From contig DAWV01000003.1 in assembly GCA_002506085.1 (NCBI GenBank), positions 29,098 to 50,024 on the forward strand: a DNA stretch of 20,927 bases, in the 5' to 3' direction. Position 1 is the first letter of the stretch. Each line of letters opens with the position of its first letter. The stretch is from Methanocorpusculaceae archaeon UBA425 (lineage in GTDB: Archaea > Halobacteriota > Methanomicrobia > Methanomicrobiales > Methanocorpusculaceae). Position numbers and translations under genes: made by a program. Shown in pieces: positions 1 through 7,265 of this stretch. A model generated the notes under the pieces. The model ran no database searches. It saw only the letters and a program-made list of their open reading frames with translations, and was not told the DNA's origin.

Positions 1-330
1 TCCGTGTGATGATACGGCCATCATAAAGAATCCCGTACACGAAACCAAAGTACATCCAAAGAATCCCGCCAGAACAAATCCAATTCTGTCCGCCGGGAAG
101 GGGGGCGCAAAACGACAGCGGACGTACTCGAAGGCTTCGCCCCACCGTCGCAAATCAGATATTTGCTCGCAAACATTCTGTTTGCTCAGCTAAGGCCGCC
201 CCTTCTATCGGGACATTCCTATTAGGGATTTAAAGTCCCGTTTATAGTCTCACTCTGCCGATTTTTCATTTTCAGCTCGGGCTGGTTTTGAGGTATTATA
301 ATCATGAGGGAGGGACCATTCTAAAATATC
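1..330. other. Left-edge intergenic stretch with tandem stem-loops
   Basis: I see no convincing complete gene here. Two adjacent stem-loops with 6-bp stems and 5-base loops lie at 150-166 (GCAAAT/ATTTGC) and 169-185 (GCAAAC/GTTTGC), each flanked by TC. A third possible stem pairs CGGGAC (209-214) with GTCCCG (235-240). The 10-base word AAGAATCCCG occurs twice in the first 70 bases. On the minus strand a frame is open from about 189 down to the left edge, beginning right after a stop at 190-192. It lacks a good start codon and overlaps the stem-loops, so it is probably a non-coding artefact or a gene remnant. The right end of the stretch holds the promoter of the next gene. Confidence 0.5.
293..301 (+). 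promoter_or_regulatory. Candidate TATA box for the pentapeptide-channel gene
   Basis: The A/T-only run TATTATAAT is centred about 34 bases before the ATG at 331. Transcription would then start near 322, giving a very short leader. A purine-rich GGGAGGG at about 308-314 would lie upstream of that start, so it probably does not act as a ribosome-binding site unless transcription begins earlier. Confidence 0.4.
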
Positions 331-1539
331 ATGGTGACAAGACCGGAAGGGTGGAATCAGGGTCTGTATGAAAAACTGAAGTATGAGCATCTTGTATTCT
401 TTGCCCGGAATAACCTGATTGGAGACTGGAATCTGGCGTATGAAGCATATCTGAAATCTGAATGGACGCGAATCTATCCTGATCTGGCGTATGATGCGGA
501 AAATATCAGGGCATTATTTGAGAATGGTTCTGATTTTGTACGGCTGGATTATAATGAGAAAGATTTCAAAAATGCGATTCCCGAGGGAGTCGATATCTAT
601 CTGGTACATCTTTACGGAGCCGATTTTTCAGGAATACATCTCGAAGGCGCCGATTTCTGCATGGCACAACTCGATGGAGTAAAATTCATTAATGCCCATC
701 TTTACGGAGCCAATTTTACGAATGCAGATCTTGACGGAGCTGAATTTATCTGTTCAGATCTGGAAGGGGTAAAATTCATTAATGCCCGTCTTGAGGACGC
801 TGATTTTACCAGGACACATCTTAAGCGGGCCGATTTTACCGGGGCGCATCTTAAGGGCGCCGATTTTACCGGGGCAGATATTCAGGGATCACAATTCCGC
901 CTGACTATACTTAACGGGGAGACGATGTTTTCCAAAAATCTCATAGATGATTCAACCAACTTCACCGGAACATCTCTCTTTGTACCCCGCATCGATCCGG
1001 AACTCAGGACAGAGCTGGAGCGGAATATCCGGCAGATTCGCTGGGAAAAATGGTATAAAGAACCGAAAGTATATCCTGCTCTGGCAAGTATTAAAAAGTC
1101 ATTCATCCCTGATTTTTCTAAAGAACAACCCGGGAATAAAAAAGAATGGGAAACAAAGCATTCCTGTATTGATTCATGGACTATCGATGCTTTCGTCCGG
1201 TTTTTCTGGTGGATTTCCAACTACGGCAGTTCAACAAAACGGATTATCTGTGTATTTTTCGGCTGGAATTTATTCTGGGCATTAATCTATTATTATGTTA
1301 TCCCGGTAATTCCGGGACCATTTCTGGCAGGTACAACGACTACTGTGATGAATGTGTCTAATATCGGAACCGCAATTCTGCAGACTAATCTTATGATGTT
1401 CAGTATCACGGATCTCGCGACTATAGGGCTGGATTTTCCGGCTTTGATTTGTGTTACGATTCATATTATTGTCGGCTATTTTATTCTTGTAGCCCTTATT
1501 ACCCGTCTTGGGATTATGTTCCAGAGTCTGAGTCCGTAG
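331..1539 (+). CDS. Pentapeptide-repeat protein with C-terminal two-helix ion-channel-like domain
   Basis: This 402-residue protein has three parts. Residues 1-90 are a soluble region I do not recognise. Residues 91-190 are a run of about 20 pentapeptide repeats (GADFS, GADFC, GANFT, GADFT and similar), which form a right-handed beta-helix in this family. Residues 304-392 are a 2-TM pore module: TM1 about 304-324, a pore helix and loop about 350-368, and TM2 about 370-392. The pore segment SITDLATIGLDFP resembles a potassium-channel filter, but TIGLD stands where TVGYGD is usual. Fusions of pentapeptide repeats to ion-channel domains are known; the ligand and ion are not. I infer a membrane channel with a cytoplasmic beta-helical regulatory domain. 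It is the first gene of an accessory cluster with an unknown membrane protein and a rhomboid protease. Confidence 0.75.
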   Translation: MVTRPEGWNQGLYEKLKYEHLVFFARNNLIGDWNLAYEAYLKSEWTRIYPDLAYDAENIRALFENGSDFVRLDYNEKDFKNAIPEGVDIYLVHLYGADFSGIHLEGADFCMAQLDGVKFINAHLYGANFTNADLDGAEFICSDLEGVKFINARLEDADFTRTHLKRADFTGAHLKGADFTGADIQGSQFRLTILNGETMFSKNLIDDSTNFTGTSLFVPRIDPELRTELERNIRQIRWEKWYKEPKVYPALASIKKSFIPDFSKEQPGNKKEWETKHSCIDSWTIDAFVRFFWWISNYGSSTKRIICVFFGWNLFWALIYYYVIPVIPGPFLAGTTTTVMNVSNIGTAILQTNLMMFSITDLATIGLDFPALICVTIHIIVGYFILVALITRLGIMFQSLSP

Positions 1540-1543
1540 ACCA

Positions 1544-1726
1544 CCCCTCAACCCCCATCTAAACGACCGGAATACCCGCCTCGCTCCGGGAAGAGTCCGC
1601 CTCTTCATCCAGGCATACTCTGCCCTCATCGGAATCCTCCCCGTCGCCATGCGGACCCTCCTGACATACAGCATAATCCCCATTGATGGCGCCGCCCTGC
1701 CGCCCTGCCGCGAAAACAGTCTATAA
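1544..1726 (+). pseudogene. Remnant of a rhomboid gene with a large internal deletion
   Basis: The frame starting at 1556 reads HLNDRNTRLAPGRVRLFI and onward, aligning with residues 10-53 of the intact rhomboid gene at 2516. I count 27 identical residues of 44, with no gap or stop, ending in a shared SIIPID. The sequence then jumps directly to GAAL, matching residues 220-223 near the end of the intact protein, and reaches a stop at 1724-1726. All the catalytic transmembrane segments are missing. A stop at 1529-1531 closes the frame upstream and there is no start codon. The remnant is therefore a broken paralogue, probably from tandem duplication followed by deletion at a short shared ATTG/GGCGCCGCCCTG sequence. 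The N-terminal match is clear; the C-terminal junction is shorter and less certain. Confidence 0.7.
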
Positions 1727-1766
1727 AACGCAGGTTTATCATACTCAAAGATGAGAAGAAACCATA

Positions 1767-2411
1767 ATGATAGTCACAAGTATGGTCGTTGGTGATTCTA
1801 CGATTAATCTGAGCTTAATCAGTATTGGTCTGACTATCGTCGGAATTATCCTCTCCTCAGTGATTGCCGTTTTGCTGTATATATTCCAGAAACGGTCAAC
1901 TGAAAAGCTGCTGAGTATTCAGGCCAATATGGAAAACACAGAGCTGGCGCTCAACTCCATGATGAATACCGAACTTCTCCTGTATCGTGATCTCGCACCC
2001 GTAATCGCTCATTGTTATTCAACTGCCTTAGGGCTGCATCCGGACAAGGAACTGAAAGGCGGTCCGCCCGAAAAAGATACCAAAGCACGGGTCAGATGGC
2101 ACAGGGAGCGGTCTGATGAATTATTGAAACGGGCTTATACGGTGAAATATCAGGCTGAGGCAAATATCCATTCCATCCCGGACCCTGTTTTTCAGAGTCT
2201 GAATGCTTTTGTTGGTCTGTGTATGAATCAGGCATATGATTATGCGATGACATATATCCCGGACACGGAGACGTCTGAGGAGGGTCAGGGTACATGGAAG
2301 GAGAGATGTTATGCGAGGAATGACGAGATTAAGGCAGCCTATGAATCACTGCAGAATGAGCTGAAAAAGAGGGTTGATGAACTGAAAAAAAAGGTGAATC
2401 CTGGTGCGTGA
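1767..2411 (+). CDS. Unknown single-pass membrane protein with C-terminal coiled coil
   Basis: I do not recognise this 214-residue protein. It has one clear hydrophobic helix at about 17-40, followed by QKR, so the remainder is probably cytoplasmic. The body (about 45-175) looks helical and soluble, with several Tyr and His residues. Residues 180-211 are strongly charged (ELKKRVDELKKKV) and likely form a coiled coil. Cysteines are few and no enzymatic motif is visible. The ATG at 1767 is used because the helix follows closely; an ATG five codons later is possible. It sits between the rhomboid remnant and the intact rhomboid gene, on the same strand. It could be a partner of the upstream channel or a rhomboid substrate, but that is speculation from position alone. 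Confidence 0.7.
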   Translation: MIVTSMVVGDSTINLSLISIGLTIVGIILSSVIAVLLYIFQKRSTEKLLSIQANMENTELALNSMMNTELLLYRDLAPVIAHCYSTALGLHPDKELKGGPPEKDTKARVRWHRERSDELLKRAYTVKYQAEANIHSIPDPVFQSLNAFVGLCMNQAYDYAMTYIPDTETSEEGQGTWKERCYARNDEIKAAYESLQNELKKRVDELKKKVNPGA

Positions 2412-2515
2412 AGGCTTGTTCTTTTTCAGGTGAGACTAAAATGAACATCACCAGGTCCGCGGATTACCCCTTCAACAGACTTATCAGGTCATGTTCATAA
2501 CTACAGCATACCTGT

Positions 2516-3283
2516 ATGACCCGGAAATCACCCATCTGCCGCCATCTAAACAGCCGGAATCCCGAACTCCATCCGGACAGGTTTCGCCTCTTTATTCTGG
2601 TATACTTTTCCCTCACCGGAATCCTCCTCGTCACTATGTGGGCTCTCCTGTCAAACAGCATAATCCCCATCGATGCAATCTCCCTCTCCTCCTCAGGAAC
2701 TTCCGTCCGGGCACTCTATCTCGCATCGTTTTTCCATAAAGAACCGGTCCATCTGCTGGTAAACATCCTGATGTTCTCACTCCTGGGCATATGGCTCATC
2801 ATCCAGACACGAATATTCCGGAAACTGAACATCAGGTCATATCTATACCCGGTCATTGCCTGTCTCCTCTTCATCACCATCCTTCCCATCTCGATTTCAT
2901 CGGCATTACTCATACTTCCCATGCTTCATCTGGAAAATATTGCCGGATTCTCCGGCATCATCTGTGCCGTATTCGGGATGATATGCGTCATGATATCCTG
3001 CGCTGTCTGGAAAAAATTTGAAAGCATCAGAGTCTTAACCGGCACCCTGCTCTATTCGACCGCCGTGTATCTCCTGCTCCCCTTCGCAGAAATACAAAAC
3101 GCATCCGCCGCCATCCCGAATGCCGCCCACCGGATAGGTTTCCTCTACGGGGTCATCATCACCTGGCTGATTGGCGCCGCCCTGACCACACCTGCGAAAA
3201 AACGCGTATATCTCTATCTCATCTTACTCGTGGCGATATTTCTCCTACCCATACTCCTGCTCGGAATAACCCTGCTGACATAA
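2516..3283 (+). CDS. Rhomboid family intramembrane serine protease
   Basis: This 255-residue polytopic membrane protein cleaves transmembrane helices within the membrane, if the family assignment holds. The rhomboid signatures are in order: FFHKEPVHLLVN at 72-83 (His74, His79 and oxyanion Asn83), GFSG at 144-147 (catalytic Ser146), and AHRIGFLYG at 204-212 (catalytic His205 in the HxxGxxxG pattern). About six to seven hydrophobic segments are visible, plus a short basic N-terminus (RKSPICRH) and a last helix at 231-254. Both catalytic residues are intact, so the enzyme should be active. No ribosome-binding site is obvious before the ATG at 2516. A decayed, internally deleted paralogue lies about 0.8 kb upstream. 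Substrates are unknown. Confidence 0.82.
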   Translation: MTRKSPICRHLNSRNPELHPDRFRLFILVYFSLTGILLVTMWALLSNSIIPIDAISLSSSGTSVRALYLASFFHKEPVHLLVNILMFSLLGIWLIIQTRIFRKLNIRSYLYPVIACLLFITILPISISSALLILPMLHLENIAGFSGIICAVFGMICVMISCAVWKKFESIRVLTGTLLYSTAVYLLLPFAEIQNASAAIPNAAHRIGFLYGVIITWLIGAALTTPAKKRVYLYLILLVAIFLLPILLLGITLLT

Positions 3284-3312
3284 CCACGCTGCCCCCCCTT
3301 CCCCTCACCGCC

Positions 3313-4377
3313 CTACCTCCCCTCTCCCTCCTTTCTCTCTTCACCATCCCCGGATTCATGATGCACACCGGCTTCATGCGGGTGACTGTGTTTAACCGGT
3401 TCATGCGTATGGACATGACTATGTTCCCCCGTGACCGGCGGATTATGGACATGGGTATGATGACCATCATCATGGCTGTGCAGATGGTCATGGGTCACCG
3501 CCGCATGATAATGAAAATGTCTGTGCCCTCCCCTCGCTGCAAAATATGCCCCGATTACCATAACGAGAGCCGCGACCGCATAAAGATGAGTGAGTTCGGT
3601 CCGGAAAACGGCAAACGAAATACCTGCCCCGATAAACGGGGCGAACGCGTAAAACGCACTCGTCTTCGCCGCCCCCAGATACCGCTGGGCAAGAACATAA
3701 AAATAAATCGACAGACCATAGGCGAAGAAGCCGAGAACAAGCGCCGCAATAACGCTTTGCAGATTTGTTTCCAGTCCCTGCACGAAGAATGCGATAACAA
3801 GAGCCCCGAATCCTGCCCCGAACCCTTTCACGACAACAATCTCCATCGGATTTTTCACGGAAAGCATTCTCGTACAATTGTTCTCGAACCCCCAGCAGAG
3901 ACATGCGAGAAGAACAAAAACCGACCCTGTCGAGAAGGAGAAACTGCTCATATCATCAAAGGTCAAAAGAATACTTGCCGCCACAATCAGAACAATGGCG
4001 ACCCGGAGTTTGCGGTCGATTTTCTCGTGGAATATGAAAAAGGCGACAAGCGCCGTCGTAACAATCTCGAAATTATTCAAAAGAGAGGCATTCGCGGCTG
4101 TCGTCATCGAAAGACCGATCATCAGGAAAATCGGTGCCGCGATATCCAGAAGAATCATCCCGAGAACAAAGGGGAAATCCTTTTTTGTGAGCGGCGCTTC
4201 GGTTGTCTTTCCATTTTTCACCTTCGTTAAGAGGCTGACGGCAAACATACCGAACCCCGCTCCAAGATAAAGAAGGGCCGCCATCAGCTCGGGCGAGGTG
4301 GTTTCCAGAAGTATCTTCGATACGGGTGAACTGATTCCATAAAGAAGGGCTGCAAGAAGAGCAAATCCGATTGCCAT
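3313..4377 (-). CDS. EamA/DMT-superfamily permease with histidine-rich C-terminal tail
   Basis: This is a membrane transporter of the drug/metabolite (EamA) type, with about ten hydrophobic helices arranged as two repeats. Examples are AIGFALLAALLYGISSPVSK at the start and LGFFAYGLSIYFYVLAQRYL in the second half. The last 72 residues form a hydrophilic tail with 21 histidines (HRHFHYH, HDHLHSHDDGHHTHVH, HSHVHTH, HSHPH), then an acidic/basic end (GDGEERKEGEGR). Such tails bind Ni, Zn, Co or Cu in many metal transporters, so I infer metal sensing or transport. The frame extends to a GTG at 4458, with ATGs at 4407, 4398 and 4377. I chose 4377 because GGAAG lies four bases before it and TM1 starts there. 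It ends 29 bases from the convergent rhomboid gene and diverges from the flavoprotein pair. Confidence 0.78.
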   Translation of the reverse strand: MAIGFALLAALLYGISSPVSKILLETTSPELMAALLYLGAGFGMFAVSLLTKVKNGKTTEAPLTKKDFPFVLGMILLDIAAPIFLMIGLSMTTAANASLLNNFEIVTTALVAFFIFHEKIDRKLRVAIVLIVAASILLTFDDMSSFSFSTGSVFVLLACLCWGFENNCTRMLSVKNPMEIVVVKGFGAGFGALVIAFFVQGLETNLQSVIAALVLGFFAYGLSIYFYVLAQRYLGAAKTSAFYAFAPFIGAGISFAVFRTELTHLYAVAALVMVIGAYFAARGGHRHFHYHAAVTHDHLHSHDDGHHTHVHNPPVTGEHSHVHTHEPVKHSHPHEAGVHHESGDGEERKEGEGR

Positions 4378-4479
4378 TCTGCTTCCGGAAAACTGCATAA
4401 GATGCATTAGTGCTGCCCGGCTATGAGGTTTATCCTGCCCGTGACCCCACCCTATCACTGGATTTATCTGTATCGGGAG

Positions 4480-4488
4480 TAATATACT
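4480..4488 (-). promoter_or_regulatory. Candidate TATA box for the His-tailed permease
   Basis: Read on the minus strand, the sequence is AGTATATTA. Transcription would begin near 4458, which is exactly at the GTG of the longest reading frame. Either that GTG is a leaderless start or the mRNA has a 50-80 base leader before the ATGs at 4407 to 4377. The same bases lie only about 10 bases before the divergent ATG at 4495, so the two genes share a very short control region. Confidence 0.35.
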
Positions 4489-4494
4489 GAATAA

Positions 4495-5082
4495 ATGCCA
4501 TTATCCGTCCTTGCCATCACCACATCGCCGCGTCGTCATGGTAATTCCGAATCGGCACTTGATACGGTGCTCGAACGTTTTTCCGGAATGTCTGTCGAGA
4601 AGGTCGTCTTAAATGATCTGAATATTTCCCCCTGCAAAGGGTGCGGCAAATGCGAGAAAACCGGGGAATGTATTCAGAAAGATGATTATCAGGCGCTGGC
4701 GGCGAAGATCCGGGCGTGCGATGTTCTGATTTTTGCGTCCCCGGTGTATTCGATGTCGGTCTGTGCCCAGGCAAAGGCTTTGATTGACCGCTGTCAGGTT
4801 TTCTGGTCCCAGAAATATGTGCTGAAAAATCTCCCGAAGGTCGTTGGGAAGAAGTACGGGATGTTTATTTCGACGGCGGGGCAGGACCGTATGGAAGTGT
4901 TTGAACATACGGTGCCGGTTGCCCGGTTTTTGTTCGATGTATCGGAGATTTCGGCAGGCAGAACGCATCTGCTGCTTTTGAACGGTCTTGATGCGAAGAA
5001 TGATTTTAAAAACAGTCCTGACGCAATTTTGAAGGCGAAGGATGCCGGAGATAATTTCCGGAAATTTCTGGAGAGTCAATGA
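4495..5082 (+). CDS. Iron-sulfur flavoprotein (Isf-like), first of a tandem pair
   Basis: This 195-residue flavodoxin-fold protein belongs to the NADPH-dependent FMN reductase / Isf group. The N-terminal strand and loop TTSPRRHGNSES bind the FMN phosphate. The compact motif CKGCGKCEKTGEC places cysteines at 47, 50, 53 and 59 (CX2CX2CX5C), the pattern known to hold the [4Fe-4S] cluster of methanogen iron-sulfur flavoproteins. The segment ASPVYSMSV at about 81-89 is the second flavin-contact loop. Family members take electrons from ferredoxin and reduce oxygen species or other acceptors in the cytoplasm; the substrate here is unknown. Its stop overlaps the start of a second paralogue (ATGA). 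No good ribosome-binding site lies close to the ATG, so a leaderless or short-leader transcript is likely. Confidence 0.85.
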   Translation: MPLSVLAITTSPRRHGNSESALDTVLERFSGMSVEKVVLNDLNISPCKGCGKCEKTGECIQKDDYQALAAKIRACDVLIFASPVYSMSVCAQAKALIDRCQVFWSQKYVLKNLPKVVGKKYGMFISTAGQDRMEVFEHTVPVARFLFDVSEISAGRTHLLLLNGLDAKNDFKNSPDAILKAKDAGDNFRKFLESQ

Positions 5083-5669
5083 TTAATTTACTTGCAATTA
5101 ACGGCAGTCCGCGGAAAGGCGGGAATACGGAGACGGTTCTCGATGCTTTTTTGAAAGGAGCGGAGGACGCGGGAGCGTCAGTGACGAAAAGACGGCTTGT
5201 CGAGATTCAGCATAAAAACTGCAGAGGGTGTAATGAGTGTCACAAGACCGGGGTCTGTGTTATCAGGGATAATCTGACGCCGGTGTTTGAGGATATTCTT
5301 TCGGCTGATATTCTGGTTCTTGCGTCGCCGATTTATTCGATGAGTGTAACAGCCGAGATGAAGTCGTTTATCGACAGAGGGCAGTTTTTATGGGCGAGAA
5401 AGTTTGTGACGAAGACTCTCGTTTTTGATAAGGAGCATCTGGCGAAGCATGTGGGAGTGTTTGTCGGGACGTCGGGGCAGGATATTCCCGATATTTTCGG
5501 TGCGGCGTTTCCTGTCGTGCGGGCGTTTTTCAATGATTCAGGCTTTACGTATTCGAAGAATGTTCTGTTTCCGGGGATGGATAAGCATGGAGGGGTGAAG
5601 GGGTGGCCGGAAAGCGTGGTCGCGGCGGAAAAGGCGGGGAGAGATATTGTCGGGGAAATGATGAAGTAA
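5079..5669 (+). CDS. Iron-sulfur flavoprotein (Isf-like), second of a tandem pair
   Basis: This 196-residue paralogue of the preceding gene has the same layout: the FMN loop NGSPRKGGNTET, the cluster motif CRGCNECHKTGVC (Cys48, 51, 54, 60) and the loop ASPIYSMSV. It overlaps the upstream gene by four bases, so the two are surely co-translated and may form a heteromer. Isf proteins are oligomers in which the cluster of one subunit lies near the flavin of another, which makes mixed assembly plausible. The sequences have diverged widely outside the motifs, so the duplication is not recent. The gene ends four bases from the convergent truA stop. Confidence 0.85.
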   Translation: MINLLAINGSPRKGGNTETVLDAFLKGAEDAGASVTKRRLVEIQHKNCRGCNECHKTGVCVIRDNLTPVFEDILSADILVLASPIYSMSVTAEMKSFIDRGQFLWARKFVTKTLVFDKEHLAKHVGVFVGTSGQDIPDIFGAAFPVVRAFFNDSGFTYSKNVLFPGMDKHGGVKGWPESVVAAEKAGRDIVGEMMK

Positions 5670-5672
5670 GTT

Positions 5673-6524
5673 TCACTCTTTTTTGATTATAGCCGAATAC
5701 TCTCTTCCGACTTTCTGTTTCCAGGATTCCCGCGGATCATCTTCGAGTAATGCTTCTGCTGTGTGCATATCAGCTCTTTTTGCGATTGCTTCGCGGGCAA
5801 GTGCCCGTTTTACCTCGCGTTTCTGCGGCATAGGGGTAAACGTCAAATCGCACGCAACATCCCAGAGGATGAGTCCTTCGGCAGGTGCCGGATGAACACG
5901 GTCCCGCGGTCCGGCGAGCAGGTATTCCATGATGTCAGGGTCTGAGAGGCCGAGACCTACTGACTGCAGAGTTCCCGCGATTCCTCTTACCATGTTCCAG
6001 AGAAAACTAAGTGCGGTCACTTCAAATACCGGACACCCGTCCCGGCCCTCGAAGACCTGTGCTTTTGTGATGGTTCGAAGCGGGTCGCGACCGGGTTCCA
6101 TTTTGGAAAATCCGCCGAAGTTATGCGTTCCTGTCAGGAAAGACGCCGCTAGGTTCATCTTTTCTATGTCGGCCGGGTAGGGATAATAATAACGGTAGGT
6201 CCGGTCAAACGCAGCATACCGGGCAAAGAATTCGTCAGGAACCTTCGCGGCGCCGAGACACCAGATATCGCACGGCAGATGAAAATTCAGCGCTTCGATG
6301 GCAAGGTCGGGTTTATCGGTGGTGATGGAGATGAGCTGTTTTCTCGCACTGACACCTGAGTCGGTCCTGCCGGCGGATCTGAACTGTGCCTCTTTTGCGT
6401 CAGAAAAAAGCCCGAGTTCGATGCCGCCTTTAATAAAAGTCCCTTCAACTGTTCTTTTACCGGTCTGATACTGGGAACCGGCAAAGTTCTGTCCGCGGTA
6501 TCCCGCAAGAAATGCGATTTTCAT
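5673..6524 (-). CDS. truA: tRNA pseudouridine synthase A
   Basis: TruA converts uridines 38-40 in the tRNA anticodon arm to pseudouridine. The N-terminus (KIAFLAGYRGQNFAGSQYQT) carries the family YDGxxFxGxQ-like motif, and the catalytic motif GRTDSGVSA places the nucleophile at Asp55. The segments RYYYP and SFLWNMVRGIAGTLQSVG are the expected RNA-binding and core elements. The length of 283 residues is normal for an archaeal TruA. The start ATG overlaps the stop of the upstream PHP gene by four bases, indicating translational coupling. Confidence 0.92.
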   Translation of the reverse strand: MKIAFLAGYRGQNFAGSQYQTGKRTVEGTFIKGGIELGLFSDAKEAQFRSAGRTDSGVSARKQLISITTDKPDLAIEALNFHLPCDIWCLGAAKVPDEFFARYAAFDRTYRYYYPYPADIEKMNLAASFLTGTHNFGGFSKMEPGRDPLRTITKAQVFEGRDGCPVFEVTALSFLWNMVRGIAGTLQSVGLGLSDPDIMEYLLAGPRDRVHPAPAEGLILWDVACDLTFTPMPQKREVKRALAREAIAKRADMHTAEALLEDDPRESWKQKVGREYSAIIKKE

Positions 6525-7219
6525 GGAAGACGCCGCGCCTTGAGCCGCGGAGTATGACGTCGTACTTTCCGGACGACGTTATGCAGGGATTGGGATGTGT
6601 AGGTTCTGATGGGCGTTTTTAGGCAATGGCTCTCTATTTTCCCGGTTCTGATTGCGTCAAGAACGGACGCGACGGTATTTTCTTTTGCATCGATGAGGTT
6701 GATTCCGTATCCGACGAATTTGCAGGTGTGTGCGTCGGAACCTGCGGTCATTGGTTTATGGTATTCTTTTGCGATACGGGCGGCTTTTTTGTTTGCGGTT
6801 CCGATATAATATCTGCTGTTGTAAACTTCTATTGCGTCGGCTTCCTTAAGAACTTCAGGTGCGTGGAGACCGACTGCGTGCCGCCACCGGTGGTAGGGGT
6901 GGGGAATTATCGTGAGGCAGCCTTTCTCCCGTGCTTTGCGTATTGTTTCTATGGCATCTTCTCCCGGGGGAAATATGTCGGTTGTTCCAAGAACGATTAC
7001 ATGACCGTCTTTTGTCGAGACTTCGATACCCGGAATTATCAGAATGCCGGGGTTTTTGATTCCGACTGCATGTTTTGCACCTTCAGTGGTATCATGATCT
7101 GTTATCGCGATGGCATTGAGTCCGCGTTCTTTTGCAATCATTATGATTTGCTCGACAGAGCATTTTCCGTCAGCTGACGCACTCGAATGTATATGAAGGT
7201 CGCACGTTATCAGAACCAT
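6521..7219 (-). CDS. PHP-domain phosphoesterase
   Basis: This protein of 232 residues, from the ATG at 7219, has the full set of PHP metal ligands: HIH (9, 11), TDHD (His42, Asp43), Glu66 in GIEVS, His107 in IPHPY and the SDAH motif (Asp162, His164). PHP proteins hydrolyse phosphate esters with a tri-metal centre; stand-alone archaeal members act on small phosphates or nucleotides, and the exact substrate cannot be read here. The frame continues to 7285, but that would run across the divergent promoter into the neighbouring gene, and DLHIHSS should lie close to the N-terminus. The C-terminal 30 residues are rich in Arg and Lys (KVRRHTPRLKARR), which might suit nucleic acid contact. It is translationally coupled to truA, hinting at an RNA-linked role. 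Confidence 0.82.
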   Translation of the reverse strand: MVLITCDLHIHSSASADGKCSVEQIIMIAKERGLNAIAITDHDTTEGAKHAVGIKNPGILIIPGIEVSTKDGHVIVLGTTDIFPPGEDAIETIRKAREKGCLTIIPHPYHRWRHAVGLHAPEVLKEADAIEVYNSRYYIGTANKKAARIAKEYHKPMTAGSDAHTCKFVGYGINLIDAKENTVASVLDAIRTGKIESHCLKTPIRTYTSQSLHNVVRKVRRHTPRLKARRLP

Positions 7220-7240
7220 AGTATGGTAATTACTATGTAC

Positions 7241-7250
7241 GTTTAAAAAC
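7241..7250 (-). promoter_or_regulatory. TATA-like element in the PHP / DHPS-like divergent promoter
   Basis: The element GTTTTTAAAC (minus strand) lies about 26 bases before the ATG at 7219, which would make the PHP transcript leaderless. The whole divergent spacer is only 46 bases. The AAGGA at 7253-7257 may serve as a ribosome-binding site for the plus-strand gene starting at 7266. Confidence 0.4.
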
Positions 7251-7265
7251 ATAAGGATAACAGAC

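Noticed and set aside
1..189. Minus-strand open frame running off the left edge
   Set aside because: It has no good start codon, follows a stop at 190-192, overlaps tandem stem-loops and resembles no family I recognise; kept only as a note in the intergenic entry.
1..330. CRISPR array
   Set aside because: The repeated units are only two adjacent hairpins with no spacer of 30-40 bases, so this is not an array.
1282..1683. Minus-strand frame of 133 codons
   Set aside because: It is antisense to the channel gene and the rhomboid remnant. Its likeness to a minus frame at 2464-2670 only mirrors the sense-strand rhomboid duplication.
3358..4230. Plus-strand frame of 290 codons opposite the permease gene
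   Set aside because: It is rich in Met, His, Arg and Lys and is the antisense of the His-rich tail and membrane helices; no domain is visible.
6626..7177. Plus-strand frame of 183 codons opposite the PHP gene
   Set aside because: The opposite strand carries all the PHP metal motifs, so this is a shadow frame.
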